A DNA stretch of 64,000 bases from Pantoea alhagi (GCF_002101395.1 NZ_CP019706.1:372001-436000); one strand, 5' to 3'. Shown: positions 26,696 to 36,210, counted from the first letter of the stretch. Notes: generated from the letters alone by a model not told the origin. Numbers and translations are program-made.

Positions 26696-27187
26696 TTAAT
26701 CGCGGAAGTTTTTAAACTGAAACGGCTGGCCCAGGTTTCCGCCGCGCACCAGCGCAATGGCGCTTTGCAGATCGTCACGCGACTTACCGTTAACGCGCAC
26801 CTCTTCACCCTGAATCTGCGCCTGCACCTTAATCTTGCTGTCTTTGATAAGCTTAACGATCTTCTTCGCCATATCGGTCTCGATACCCTGCCTGAGTTTG
26901 GCATCCAGACTCCAGCTCTTCCCGCTATGCTCGATCTGCTCCGGCACCTCCAGCGCCGCGCCTTCAATTCCGCGTTTAAGCAGCTTCTCACGCAGAATAT
27001 CCACCAGCTGTTTCACCTGAAAATCGGACTCGGTGGTGACTTTAATGGTCTGCGCTTTTTCATTCAGCTCAATGCTGGCAGTGACATTACGAAAATCAAA
27101 GCGGGTTGACAGTTCACGGTTGGCGTTTTCTACCGCGTTTCGTACTTCCTGCATGTCGATTTCAGAAACGATATCGAAAGATGGCAT
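26696..27187 (-). CDS. yajQ: YajQ-family nucleotide-binding protein
   Basis: 163 residues, two tandem ferredoxin-like domains of the YajQ family (PSFDIVSEIDMQEVRNAV at the start, GKSRDDLQSAIAL near the end). Members bind nucleotides; a Xanthomonas homologue is a cyclic-di-GMP effector, while the E. coli role is unclear. The ATG at 27187 has GGAG nine bases upstream and matches the family start MPSFDIVSE; the open frame to 27238 was trimmed. It is divergent from panE. Confidence 0.95.
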   Translation of the reverse strand: MPSFDIVSEIDMQEVRNAVENANRELSTRFDFRNVTASIELNEKAQTIKVTTESDFQVKQLVDILREKLLKRGIEGAALEVPEQIEHSGKSWSLDAKLRQGIETDMAKKIVKLIKDSKIKVQAQIQGEEVRVNGKSRDDLQSAIALVRGGNLGQPFQFKNFRD

Positions 27188-27319
27188 AATTTTTTTCTCC
27201 AGACTCCAAAGTGACAGGCATAATACCTGCTTGTGCATGGCAAGGAAAATAGCCCTTAGGCATAGCTATACTCAATTAACTCGCCGGTAAGGCTCTGAAA
27301 ACCGCCTGCGGGAGGACGC

Positions 27320-28240
27320 ATGAAAATTACGGTACTTGGCTGCGGCGCGCTTGGTCAGCTCTGGCTGGCGGCACTCGATCGACAGGGGCATGAGGTACAG
27401 GGCTGGCTACGGGTTCCACAGCCCTGGTGTTCGGTGAACGTTATTGATACCGACGGTTCAGTGGTAAATAAAACCTTTATTGCCAACGATCCGCTGTTTC
27501 TTAGCCAGTGCGATCTTCTGCTGGTGACGGTTAAAGCCTGGCAAGTTTCTGGCGCGGTAAAAAATCTGCAAAGTCTGCTGCCGCCAGACTGCCCAATATT
27601 GCTGTTGCATAACGGTATGGGCACGCTGGAAGAGCTGAAAAGCCTGACGCAGCCGTTACTGCGTGGCGTTACTACCCATGCAGCTAAACATGACGGTACG
27701 GTTATCCTGCACGTTGCCAGCGGCACCACACATATTGGGCCGGGCTCCGCTGATAGCGCGGCGTTAAGCGATCTGGCCGAAATGCTGCATAAGGCGTTGC
27801 CGGATGTCGCCTGGCATAATAATGTTTCTGCCGCATGCTGGCAGAAGCTGGCCGTTAACTGTGTTATCAATCCTCTCAGCGCCATCCATGACTGCTTAAA
27901 CGGCGAGCTGATCGCCTGGCCGGAGCAAATTTCTCTGCTGTGCGATGAGGTTGCGGCGGTTATGACGCGGGAGGGGCTGCATACCAGCGCCGGTCAGCTT
28001 AAGGAATATATTTATTCCGTGATTGCCGGCACCGCGCTTAACGTATCCTCTATGCTGCAGGATATCCGTTCCCAGCGTCGCACTGAGATTGAATATATTA
28101 CTGGTTATCTGCTGCAGCGCGCGCGGGCGCAGGGGATCGCCGTGCCGGAGAATGCCCGGCTGTATGAGCTGATTAAGCGTAAGGAACAAGATTATGAACG
28201 CGAACGTATCGGTGCTGGTCTGCCTGGCACATGGCACTGA
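27320..28240 (+). CDS. panE: 2-dehydropantoate 2-reductase
   Basis: NADPH-dependent ketopantoate reductase of pantothenate and CoA synthesis. 306 residues (E. coli 303). The Rossmann motif GCGALG is at residues 7-12, the catalytic Lys is in WQKLAVNCVINPLSAI near 175, and a Glu sits in RRTEIEYITGYL near 256. The ribosome site GGGAGGA is close before the ATG. The last 47 bases overlap the start of yajL, so the two are probably coupled. Confidence 0.96.
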   Translation: MKITVLGCGALGQLWLAALDRQGHEVQGWLRVPQPWCSVNVIDTDGSVVNKTFIANDPLFLSQCDLLLVTVKAWQVSGAVKNLQSLLPPDCPILLLHNGMGTLEELKSLTQPLLRGVTTHAAKHDGTVILHVASGTTHIGPGSADSAALSDLAEMLHKALPDVAWHNNVSAACWQKLAVNCVINPLSAIHDCLNGELIAWPEQISLLCDEVAAVMTREGLHTSAGQLKEYIYSVIAGTALNVSSMLQDIRSQRRTEIEYITGYLLQRARAQGIAVPENARLYELIKRKEQDYERERIGAGLPGTWH

Positions 28241-28796
28241 AGAAACCGAAGCCGTTACCACTATCGACCTGCTGGTGCGCGGTGGGATTCCTGTTATCAC
28301 CGCCAGCGTCAACAGCGATGGCAGTTGCGAAATTGTCTGTTCACGCGGCGTGCGGCTGCTGGCGGATGCGCCGCTGGTCGAGGTTGCGGACAACGACTTT
28401 GCGGCTATTGTGCTGCCTGGCGGGCTGAAGGGCGCAGAGGCCTTCCGCGATAGTCCGCTGCTGGTAGAAACGGTGCGCCAGTTTCATCTTTCCGGGCGCA
28501 TTGTTGCCGCCATTTGTGCCGCAGCCGGCACGGTGCTGGTGCCGCACGATCTCTTTCCGCTGGGGAATATGACCGGTTTTCCTGGATTAAAAGAGACTAT
28601 CCCGGCGGAAAAATGGGTGGAAAAACGGGTGGTGTGGGATCCCCGGGTTAACTTACTGACCAGCCAGGGGCCAGGCACGGCGATAGATTTTGCCCTGAAG
28701 CTGATCGATCTGCTGGCAGGAAAAGAGAAAGCGCGGGAAGTAGGAGAACAACTGGTAATGGCGGCGGGGATTTACGATTATCGCGACCCGTTTTAA
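28194..28796 (+). CDS. yajL: DJ-1/PfpI-family protein deglycase/chaperone YajL
   Basis: DJ-1 superfamily protein, 200 residues, reported to protect proteins from thiol oxidation and glycation, although the deglycase activity of the family is debated. The nucleophile is Cys108 in AAICAAAGTVL (Cys106 in E. coli; this protein has two extra residues at its N terminus). The acidic residue of the site is in HGTEETEAV. The ATG lies inside the end of panE (47-base overlap) with AAGGAACAAG before it. Confidence 0.95.
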   Translation: MNANVSVLVCLAHGTEETEAVTTIDLLVRGGIPVITASVNSDGSCEIVCSRGVRLLADAPLVEVADNDFAAIVLPGGLKGAEAFRDSPLLVETVRQFHLSGRIVAAICAAAGTVLVPHDLFPLGNMTGFPGLKETIPAEKWVEKRVVWDPRVNLLTSQGPGTAIDFALKLIDLLAGKEKAREVGEQLVMAAGIYDYRDPF

Positions 28797-28803
28797 GCTT
28801 TAA

Positions 28804-28823
28804 GGCCAGCCGGACGGCTGGCC
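28804..28823. terminator. hairpin between yajL and thiI
   Basis: GGCCAGCC-GGAC-GGCTGGCC, a perfect eight-base stem in the 38-base gap between converging genes. It lacks a clear T-tract on either strand, so it is a weaker bidirectional signal. Confidence 0.5.
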
Positions 28824-28834
28824 ACTCTATCGGC

Positions 28835-30283
28835 TTAAGGACGATAAACCTTCACGTTCTTAAAGCCCTGCTCATACAGATAAAGCGCCTGCAAACGGCT
28901 CATCACGCCGCGATCGCAGTACAGAAGCCAGGTTTTACTCTGATCAAGATCGCCAAAATGGGTGGCCAGTTTGAAAAACGGCAGCGATGTCACTTCTATC
29001 CCTTCCACCTTCAGCGGCTTAGATTCCTGCTCATCCAGCGAGCGAATATCCAGCAGCGCTTCGTTCGCTGAAACAGAAGCAACGGTTTCGACTTCCACCA
29101 CCTCTTCCTGTGACTGTTCAGCGATGGTTCGAATATCAACATTGGTCGCTTCCTGCACCGCACGGTCCAGCACGCTGAAATCGAAATTCGCTTCTTCCGC
29201 TTCGATCTTGCTCTTTACCGCTTTAACCGTCGGGCTTTTCGAGATCACACCGCAATATTCCGGCATGGTACGGGCAAAGTCTTCCGTGCCGATCTGGCGC
29301 GCAAGATTGATGATGTGCTCTTTATCGTGCGAAATCAGCGGACGCAGGATCAGGGTATCAGAGGCGTTATCAATCAGGCGCAGGTTAGTCAGCGTCTGGC
29401 TGGATACCTGACCCAGCGCCTCGCCGGTCACCAGCGCCTGCACGCCGTAGCGCTCGGCAATTTGCGAAGCCGCACGCACCATCATGCGCTTCAGTACCAC
29501 GCCCATCTGGCCGTCATCCACTTTTTCCAGAATCTCTGCCACCACCGGCTCGAAATTGATGGCAACAAAACGCACGCGATGCGAGCGACCAAAACGATTC
29601 CACAGATAGTGTGCCACCTGACGAACGCCGATTTCATGCGCCGCGCCGCCCAGGTTAAAGAAGCAGTAATGTACGCGGCAGCCGCGACGCAACAGCATAT
29701 AGCTGGAAACACCGGAATCGAAGCCGCCGGAAATCAGCGACAGCACATCTTCCTGCGTACCGATAGGGAAGCCGCCCAGGCCTTCATGGCGGCCAGTCAC
29801 CAGAATCAGGCGCTCGTTCTCAATCTCCAGATTGACCGTAACCTGCGGATGCGAAAGCTTTACCTGTGCGCTGGCGATATGCTGATTCAGACCGCCGCCG
29901 ACATAGCGCTCCACATCCTGCGAGCTGAACGGATGCTGTCCCCGACGCTTAACGCGTACGCAGAAGGTTTTCCCTTCCAGACGTTCGCGGTTAACGGCCA
30001 GCGTCTGCTCGAAAATATCGTGCATATCGGTCCAGGTGCGATCTTCTACTGCCAGCACATGATGGATACCGGGAATGCGCGTGAGCTCATCAACATAAAC
30101 TTCACGCAGGCTTTCATTTTTGGATCGTACTTCAATATGATCCCAGTGACGCACCACTGCCAGAGTTTCATCAAGATCCTTCAGTACGTTACGAATATTA
30201 CCCGTAAGGATTTTGATAAAGCGCAAGCGCACCGACTGACTCTTGATGGTGATTTCAGGAAATAATTTAATGATAAACTTCAT
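28835..30283 (-). CDS. thiI: tRNA 4-thiouridine synthase / thiazole sulfurtransferase ThiI
   Basis: Transfers sulfur from IscS to tRNA U8 and to ThiS for the thiamine thiazole. 482 residues, the E. coli length. Order: ferredoxin-like and THUMP domains (about 1-165), PP-loop ATPase with SGGFDSG near 182, and a C-terminal rhodanese domain with the persulfide Cys456 (LLYCDRGVMS). The rhodanese extension is typical of enterobacteria. It stands alone, convergent with yajL and divergent from xseB. Confidence 0.97.
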   Translation of the reverse strand: MKFIIKLFPEITIKSQSVRLRFIKILTGNIRNVLKDLDETLAVVRHWDHIEVRSKNESLREVYVDELTRIPGIHHVLAVEDRTWTDMHDIFEQTLAVNRERLEGKTFCVRVKRRGQHPFSSQDVERYVGGGLNQHIASAQVKLSHPQVTVNLEIENERLILVTGRHEGLGGFPIGTQEDVLSLISGGFDSGVSSYMLLRRGCRVHYCFFNLGGAAHEIGVRQVAHYLWNRFGRSHRVRFVAINFEPVVAEILEKVDDGQMGVVLKRMMVRAASQIAERYGVQALVTGEALGQVSSQTLTNLRLIDNASDTLILRPLISHDKEHIINLARQIGTEDFARTMPEYCGVISKSPTVKAVKSKIEAEEANFDFSVLDRAVQEATNVDIRTIAEQSQEEVVEVETVASVSANEALLDIRSLDEQESKPLKVEGIEVTSLPFFKLATHFGDLDQSKTWLLYCDRGVMSRLQALYLYEQGFKNVKVYRP

Positions 30284-30514
30284 GGCAGCACAGCTCTGAG
30301 ATAATTAAGTGCTAAAAACAGCGGCACTTAACTGATAAAATCAATGAATTGCAAAGTCACCTGCGTCCTTTGCTTCCGAGGCGCGGCAGTATATCACTTT
30401 TGTCTTTGAGCTGCCTGTTTTACCGTCATGCTCTATCATTATTTTGCTAATCATTTCGAGTCGGCTACCATGTCCGCTTGCTATAGATAAAAAACCTGTG
30501 AGCCAATAATCACT

Positions 30515-30757
30515 ATGCCAAAAAAAGCCGAACAGCCCATCAGTTTTGAGACTTCCCTGCAGCAGCTGGAGCAGATAGTTACCCGTCTGGAAAGCGGCGA
30601 TTTACCGCTGGAAGAGGCGCTGAATGAATTTGAGCGCGGCGTACAGCTGGCAAAAGTGGGGCAAAAAACCCTGCAGCAGGCGGAACAGCGCGTTCAGATC
30701 CTGCTTAACGATGATAAAGATGCTGCCCTGACGCCTTTTACGCCGGATGCTGAATAA
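30515..30757 (+). CDS. xseB: exodeoxyribonuclease VII small subunit
   Basis: 80 residues; joins several XseB to each XseA to form exonuclease VII, which degrades single-stranded DNA. Family marks: SFETSLQQLEQIVTRLESGDLPLEEAL and FERGVQLAKVGQKTLQQAEQRV, a helical hairpin. First gene of xseB-ispA-dxs; its stop overlaps the ispA start (TAATG). The 231-base gap upstream, between divergent thiI and xseB, shows no strong feature beyond AT-rich promoter-like sequence. Confidence 0.97.
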   Translation: MPKKAEQPISFETSLQQLEQIVTRLESGDLPLEEALNEFERGVQLAKVGQKTLQQAEQRVQILLNDDKDAALTPFTPDAE

Positions 30758-31656
30758 TGGATTTTGCTGAACTGCTTGCCCACTACCATCAGCGGGTGAA
30801 CCTTGCGCTGTCGCGTTTTATTGCTCCCCTGCCCTTTCAGAGTTCTCCTCTGGTTAATGCCATGCAATATGGGGCACTATTAGGCGGTAAACGGCTGCGT
30901 CCGTTTTTAGTATATGTGGTCGGCGATATGTTGCAGGCCGACGCTGATACCCTGGACGCGCCCGCCGCCGCCGTTGAATGCATTCACGCCTACTCACTGA
31001 TTCATGATGATCTTCCGGCTATGGATGACGATAGCCTGCGCCGTGGACAGCCAACCTGCCATATTAAATTTGGCGAGGATAACGCTATTCTGGCGGGCGA
31101 TGCGCTGCAAACGCTGGCTTTTTCGATCCTTGCTGATGCTCCGATGCATGGCGTTCAGCCGCAGGACCGCATCGCCATGATTTCTGAACTGGCGCAGGCC
31201 AGCGGCGTAGCAGGCATGTGCGGCGGTCAGGCATTGGATCTGGCGGCGGAAGGGCAGCAGATCGATTTAGCGACGCTGGAAAAGATTCATCGCCATAAAA
31301 CCGGTGCGTTAATACGCGCTGCCGCACGCCTTGGCGCGCTGAGTGCCGGAGAACGCGGACGCGCAGCCCTGCCGCTGCTCGATCGTTATGCCAATGCGAT
31401 CGGGCTCGCCTTTCAGGTTCAGGATGACATTCTGGATGTGGTGGGCGATACCGCAGTGACGGGCAAACAGCAGGGTGCCGATCAGCAACTTGGCAAAAGC
31501 ACTTACCCGGCCCTGATGGGACTGGACGATGCCCGCCAGAAAGCGCAGGACCTCTATCAGGAAGCGCTCGGCGCGCTGGACCAGCTGGCTGCACTTTCTC
31601 TGGACACCTCCGCCTTACATGCGCTGGCAGGCTTCATAATCGAACGCGATAAATAA
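30757..31656 (+). CDS. ispA: farnesyl diphosphate synthase
   Basis: Condenses IPP with DMAPP and GPP to FPP, the precursor for quinone and undecaprenyl lipids and for the farnesyl of heme O made by cyoE in this window. 299 residues. The first Asp-rich motif is DDLPAMDDD near residues 84-92, and the second is DDILD near 222. GGKRLRPFLVY is the IPP-binding region. Start overlaps the xseB stop; dxs follows 19 bases later. Confidence 0.98.
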   Translation: MDFAELLAHYHQRVNLALSRFIAPLPFQSSPLVNAMQYGALLGGKRLRPFLVYVVGDMLQADADTLDAPAAAVECIHAYSLIHDDLPAMDDDSLRRGQPTCHIKFGEDNAILAGDALQTLAFSILADAPMHGVQPQDRIAMISELAQASGVAGMCGGQALDLAAEGQQIDLATLEKIHRHKTGALIRAAARLGALSAGERGRAALPLLDRYANAIGLAFQVQDDILDVVGDTAVTGKQQGADQQLGKSTYPALMGLDDARQKAQDLYQEALGALDQLAALSLDTSALHALAGFIIERDK

Positions 31657-31675
31657 CTTCCACAATGAGTCTCTG

Positions 31676-33541
31676 ATGAGTTTTGATACTGCAAAATACC
31701 CGACGCTGGCGCTTGCCGATACCGTGCAAGAACTGCGTAAACTGCCGAAAGAGAAGTTGCCGGCACTGTGCGATGAACTACGTCAGTACCTGCTGGACAG
31801 CGTCAGCCGCTCCAGCGGCCATTTTGCTTCGGGCCTCGGGGTGGTTGAACTGACCGTCGCGCTTCACTACGTCTATAACACGCCGTTCGATCATCTGGTG
31901 TGGGATGTCGGCCATCAGGCCTACCCGCATAAAATTCTGACCGGACGCCGCGACCGCATCGGCACCATTCGCCAAAAAAATGGCCTGCATCCGTTCCCCT
32001 GGCGGGCGGAAAGCGAATATGACGTGCTGAGCGTAGGACACTCCTCTACCTCAATCAGCGCCGGTCTTGGTATGGCAGTGGCTGCAGGCAAAGAGGGCCG
32101 GGGCCGTCGTACCGCCTGTATTATTGGCGACGGTGCTATCACCGCCGGGATGGCCTTTGAGGCAATGAACCATGCCGGTGATATCAAAGCGGATCTGCTG
32201 GTGATCCTGAACGATAACGAAATGTCGATTTCAGAAAACGTTGGCGCGCTCAATAATCGCCTGGCGCAAATCCTCTCTGGTAAAACCTATGCACGCCTGC
32301 GTGAAGGCGGCAAAAAAGTGCTGACCGGCCTGCCGCCGATTAAAGAGCTGGTTAAGCGTACCGAAGAGCATCTGAAAGGCATGGTGGTGCCGGGGACGCT
32401 GTTTGAGGAACTGGGCTTCAACTATATCGGCCCGGTTGATGGTCACGATGTGCTGACGCTGGTGCATACCCTCAGCAATATGCGCGATCTGAAAGGTCCG
32501 CAGTTCCTGCATATCATGACCAAAAAAGGCAAAGGCTACGCGCCGGCTGAGAACGATCCTATCGCCTGGCACGCCGTGCCTAAATTCGATCCGGCCAGCG
32601 GCGCGCTGCCTAAAAGCTCTGGCGGTTTACCCACCTACTCGAAGATTTTCGGCGACTGGCTGTGCGAAACCGCGGCAGACGACAATAAGCTGATGGCGAT
32701 TACGCCAGCGATGCGTGAAGGCTCTGGTATGGTGGGCTTTTCACGCCAGTATCCGGGCCAGTATTTCGACGTAGCGATTGCCGAGCAGCATGCGGTGACC
32801 TTTGCTGCCGGACTGGCTATCGGCGGCTATAAGCCGGTGGTGGCGATTTACTCCACTTTCCTGCAGCGCGCTTACGATCAGCTGATTCATGACGTGGCAA
32901 TCCAGCAGCTGCCGGTGCTGTTCGCTATCGATCGCGGCGGCATTGTCGGCGCGGATGGACAAACGCATCAGGGCGCGTTCGATCTCGCTTTCCTGCGTAC
33001 CATTCCCGGCATGGTGATCATGACGCCCAGCGACGAAAACGAATGCCGTCAAATGCTCTATACCGGCTATCACTATCAGGCCGGGCCAAGCGCAGTGCGT
33101 TATCCGCGCGGCACCGGCACCGGCGCACCTATACAGCCGCTGGTCTCACTGCCGCTGGGCAAAGGCGTGGTGAAACGTCGCGGCGAAAAACTGGCGATCC
33201 TCAACTTCGGCACGCTGCTGCCGGAAGCGCAGGCGGCAGCCGACGCGCTGAACGCCACGCTGGTGGATATGCGTTTCGTTAAACCACTGGATGAGGCGCT
33301 GATACTGGAACTGGCGGCCAGCCATGAATTGCTGGTGACGCTGGAGGAAGGTGCGATTAAAGGCGGCGCAGGTAGCGGCGTTAATGAACTGCTGATGGCG
33401 AAGCGTGCTGCGGTGCCGGTATTGAATATCGGTCTGCCGGATGAGTTTATCCCGCAGGGCACCCAGGATGAGATCCGCCACGACTATCAGCTGGACGCTG
33501 AAGGCATTCAGCAGCAGATTGCTGAGTGGCTGGCCCAGTAA
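31676..33541 (+). CDS. dxs: 1-deoxy-D-xylulose-5-phosphate synthase
   Basis: Thiamine-diphosphate enzyme; joins pyruvate and glyceraldehyde 3-phosphate to DXP, the entry step of the MEP isoprenoid pathway and a source for thiamine and pyridoxal. 621 residues (E. coli 620). The thiamine-diphosphate motif starts at GDGAITAGMAFEAMN near 151, the catalytic Glu is in VAIAEQHAVTFAAG near 370, and GHSSTSISAGLG is conserved. Third gene of the unit; its thiamine cofactor links it functionally to thiI and thiL nearby. Confidence 0.98.
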   Translation: MSFDTAKYPTLALADTVQELRKLPKEKLPALCDELRQYLLDSVSRSSGHFASGLGVVELTVALHYVYNTPFDHLVWDVGHQAYPHKILTGRRDRIGTIRQKNGLHPFPWRAESEYDVLSVGHSSTSISAGLGMAVAAGKEGRGRRTACIIGDGAITAGMAFEAMNHAGDIKADLLVILNDNEMSISENVGALNNRLAQILSGKTYARLREGGKKVLTGLPPIKELVKRTEEHLKGMVVPGTLFEELGFNYIGPVDGHDVLTLVHTLSNMRDLKGPQFLHIMTKKGKGYAPAENDPIAWHAVPKFDPASGALPKSSGGLPTYSKIFGDWLCETAADDNKLMAITPAMREGSGMVGFSRQYPGQYFDVAIAEQHAVTFAAGLAIGGYKPVVAIYSTFLQRAYDQLIHDVAIQQLPVLFAIDRGGIVGADGQTHQGAFDLAFLRTIPGMVIMTPSDENECRQMLYTGYHYQAGPSAVRYPRGTGTGAPIQPLVSLPLGKGVVKRRGEKLAILNFGTLLPEAQAAADALNATLVDMRFVKPLDEALILELAASHELLVTLEEGAIKGGAGSGVNELLMAKRAAVPVLNIGLPDEFIPQGTQDEIRHDYQLDAEGIQQQIAEWLAQ

Positions 33542-33549
33542 CATTTCTG

Positions 33550-33582
33550 AGCGCCGGATCCGCGTAAATCGCGACCGGCGCT
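33550..33582 (+). terminator. terminator of xseB-ispA-dxs
   Basis: AGCGCCGG and CCGGCGCT form a long stem with an inner CGCG pair, followed by T-rich ATCTCTTTAATCTTTT, just after the dxs stop. Confidence 0.65.
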
Positions 33583-33707
33583 ATCTCTTTAATCTTTTCG
33601 GGCGTAACCTGCTCTTCTCCCCTCCTTCTGTCATGCGCTTTAACGCAGTATTTAACTGCTACGCTTGAAACCACCCGCTGTTAAATCTTTTTATCGCAGG
33701 AGCTTTT

Positions 33708-34682
33708 ATGAAAATGACGCAACTGGGCAGCACGGATCTGCAGGTTTCCCGCCTTTGTCTCGGCTGTATGACATTTGGCGAGCCCGCTCGTGGTAGCCAT
33801 CCCTGGACCTTGCCTGAAGAGAGCAGCCGCCCATTAATTAAGCAAGCGCTGGAGGCGGGAATTAATTTTTTCGATACCGCCAACAGCTATTCCGACGGCA
33901 GTAGCGAAGAGATTGTCGGGCGAGCGCTACGCGACTATGCGCGGCGTGATCAGGTCGTGGTTGCCACAAAAGTTTATAATCAAATGAGTAATCTACCGCG
34001 TGGTCTGTCGCGCAAGAATATTATGCGATCCATTGACGATAGCCTGACGCGCCTCGGCATGGAGTATGTCGATTTACTGCAGATCCACCGCTGGGATTAC
34101 GAGACTCCGCTGGAAGAGACGCTGGAAGCGCTGCATGATGTAGTACAGGCGGGCAAGGCACGCTATATCGGCGCCTCGTCAATGTACGCATGGCAGTTTG
34201 CCAAAGCGCTCTATACCGCGGATTTACACGGCTGGACGCGCTTTGTCAGCATGCAGGACCAGTACAATTTGATCCAGCGCGAAGAAGAGCGTGAAATGCA
34301 TCCGCTATGCCTGGCGGAAAATGTTGCCGTTCTGACCTGGAGTCCGCTGGCGCGCGGTCGCCTTTCGCGCCCGTGGGGAGAAAGCACTGCACGCTCAGCA
34401 TCGGATGAGTTCGGCAAAACGCTGTATGCCAGCAACGAAGAAAATGACGCGGCAATAGCCCAACGGGTTGAAAAGCTGGCGGCGGAGAAAGGCGTCAGCC
34501 AGGCACAGATCGCCCTGGCGTGGCAGTTAACGAAACCGGCGGTCACCGCGCCGATTATCGGCTCTTCACGCGCTGAACAGCTGGCGGATCTGGTCAAGGC
34601 TGTAGAAATTACCCTGACGCCAGAAGAGGTCGCGCAACTGGAAACGCTTTATCAGCCGCATCCGGTGGTCGGTTTTCAGTAA
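33708..34682 (+). CDS. yajO: aldo-keto reductase YajO
   Basis: NADPH-dependent aldo-keto reductase of 324 residues, the E. coli length. The catalytic set is visible: Asp and Tyr in FFDTANSYSDG (about 55-61), Lys in VVATKVY and His in LLQIHRWDYE. The natural substrate is not settled; E. coli YajO has been linked to forming DXP from ribulose 5-phosphate in strains lacking dxs, which may explain its place next to dxs. GGAG lies before the ATG. It is convergent with pgpA. Confidence 0.93.
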   Translation: MKMTQLGSTDLQVSRLCLGCMTFGEPARGSHPWTLPEESSRPLIKQALEAGINFFDTANSYSDGSSEEIVGRALRDYARRDQVVVATKVYNQMSNLPRGLSRKNIMRSIDDSLTRLGMEYVDLLQIHRWDYETPLEETLEALHDVVQAGKARYIGASSMYAWQFAKALYTADLHGWTRFVSMQDQYNLIQREEEREMHPLCLAENVAVLTWSPLARGRLSRPWGESTARSASDEFGKTLYASNEENDAAIAQRVEKLAAEKGVSQAQIALAWQLTKPAVTAPIIGSSRAEQLADLVKAVEITLTPEEVAQLETLYQPHPVVGFQ

Positions 34683-34689
34683 GCAGAGT

Positions 34690-34713
34690 GGCGACGAAGC
34701 GGGTTTCGTCGCC
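34690..34713. terminator. hairpin between yajO and pgpA
   Basis: GGCGACGAA, a five- to six-base loop and TTCGTCGCC, located between the two converging stops. No T-tract is present; likely a modest bidirectional signal. Confidence 0.5.
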
Positions 34714-34722
34714 GGTCGGAGG

Positions 34723-35220
34723 TTACAGCGGCCAGTGGTGTCCGATAAACCACAGCAGCGCGGCAGAGATAATTCCGGCGATAATATCATCGACCATAAT
34801 CCCCATCCCGCCGTGCACATTGCGATCGAACCAGCGGATCGGCCAGGGTTTCCACATATCCAGCACGCGGAAAATCACAAAGCCAGCCAATACCCATTGC
34901 CAGCTATTAGTCGGGATCGCCATCAGCGTAATCCACATACCGATAAATTCATCCCAGACGATGCTGCCGTGGTCATGAACGCCCATATCTTTAGCGGTAC
35001 GGTGACAGAGATAAACGCCGATACAGATGCCGAACATCACCAGCAGCGAATAGATATCCTGCGGTAAAAAGGTCATCAGCCACCAGAAAGGTAGCGAAGC
35101 CAGCGATCCCATGGTGCCCGGCACCCATGGAAACAGGCCGCTACCAAAGCCGGTAGCCAGCAGGTGCCAGGGGTTGCTGAGGCGCAGGCGGCTTTTCGCC
35201 AGGTCTTTATCGCGCGTCAA
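34723..35220 (-). CDS. pgpA: phosphatidylglycerophosphatase A
   Basis: Membrane phosphatase that dephosphorylates phosphatidylglycerophosphate to phosphatidylglycerol. 165 residues with several hydrophobic segments. Family marks: NPWHLLATGFGSGLFPWVPGTMGSL at the N terminus, HDHGSIVWDEFIGMWITL with the conserved Asp/Glu, and WFDRNVHGGMGIMVDD. It overlaps the end of thiL by 14 bases, so it is coupled to that gene. Last in the minus-strand riboflavin/thiamine group. Confidence 0.96.
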   Translation of the reverse strand: MTRDKDLAKSRLRLSNPWHLLATGFGSGLFPWVPGTMGSLASLPFWWLMTFLPQDIYSLLVMFGICIGVYLCHRTAKDMGVHDHGSIVWDEFIGMWITLMAIPTNSWQWVLAGFVIFRVLDMWKPWPIRWFDRNVHGGMGIMVDDIIAGIISAALLWFIGHHWPL

Positions 35221-36184
35221 AATGATCGAATCCTTTCAATTTCAGCGTGACTGGCTTGCCGTCCTGCAACAATGTCAGCCCTTCTGATTCCGGTGCCAGC
35301 TGGCCAATACAGGTGTATGGCACCCCCAGACGCCCTAACGCAACATCCAGCGCGCCACGGTTGATCTCCGGCACGGTAAAGCAGAGCTCGTAATCCTCAC
35401 CGCCGCTTAACGCCCATCGCAGCACCTGCTCCGGTTCAAAATGATCGCGCAGCACGGAAGATAACGGCAGAGCGTCGATATTTACCCGTGCGCCGCACTC
35501 GCTGGCCTTGAGGATATGCCCTAAATCAGAGATCAGCCCATCAGAAATATCAATGGCCGCACTGGCAAGATTACGCAGCGCCTGCCCCTGTAAAATACGC
35601 GGCATGGGACGCAGGTGGCGCTTTATCAGCGCCTCATGGACCGCAGGATCGGTAATACGCACCCGATGCTGCAACAGCGCCAGACCTGCTGCGCTGTCGC
35701 CCAGCGAACCGGTAACGTAAATCCAGTCGCCCGGACGCGCACCGCTGCGGCGCAAAGCGCGCCCCGCAGGCACCAGACCGTGAATACCCAGCGTCAGGCT
35801 ACGTGGTCCGCGCGTGGTATCGCCGCCGATCAACTGCATATCGTAGTAGTCCAGCAGTTCAAACAGGCTGTCGCTGAACGCTTTCAGCCAGGCTTCATCC
35901 ACATCCGGCAGCGTCAGCGCCAGCGTCAGCCAGGCAGGATCGGCACCCATGGCGGCGAGATCGCTCAGATTAACCGCCAGCGCCTTATAACCGAGATCGG
36001 CAGGATGGATATCGCGCAGAAAGTGGATGCCTTCTACCAGCGTGTCGGTACTGATGGCCAGGGTTTGCTTTTCCGGCACGTTCAGTAACGCGCAGTCGTC
36101 GCCGATGCCTTTTTCCACATCGCGACGTGAGCTTGTCACGCGATTAAAATAACGCGCGATCAGTTCAAATTCGCCACATGACAT
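35207..36184 (-). CDS. thiL: thiamine-monophosphate kinase
   Basis: Phosphorylates thiamine monophosphate to the active diphosphate, the cofactor used by Dxs. 325 residues of the PurM/SelD-like fold. The metal- and ATP-binding N terminus reads KGIGDDCALLNV; LAAMGADPAWLTLAL and LIGGDTTRGP are conserved. Its stop overlaps pgpA by 14 bases. A terminator-like hairpin stands between nusB and thiL, so expression from upstream may be partial. Confidence 0.97.
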   Translation of the reverse strand: MSCGEFELIARYFNRVTSSRRDVEKGIGDDCALLNVPEKQTLAISTDTLVEGIHFLRDIHPADLGYKALAVNLSDLAAMGADPAWLTLALTLPDVDEAWLKAFSDSLFELLDYYDMQLIGGDTTRGPRSLTLGIHGLVPAGRALRRSGARPGDWIYVTGSLGDSAAGLALLQHRVRITDPAVHEALIKRHLRPMPRILQGQALRNLASAAIDISDGLISDLGHILKASECGARVNIDALPLSSVLRDHFEPEQVLRWALSGGEDYELCFTVPEINRGALDVALGRLGVPYTCIGQLAPESEGLTLLQDGKPVTLKLKGFDHFDAR

Positions 36185-36210
36185 AATGAAGTTCCGCTGA
36201 ACCTGAATAG

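Noticed and set aside
26509..26715. 68-codon plus-strand frame in the yajR-yajQ gap
   Set aside because: Covers the hairpins, lacks a ribosome site and runs into yajQ on the other strand; the repeats explain the sequence better.
29315..30265. 316-codon plus-strand frame inside thiI
   Set aside because: Antisense to thiI, whose motifs and length are complete.
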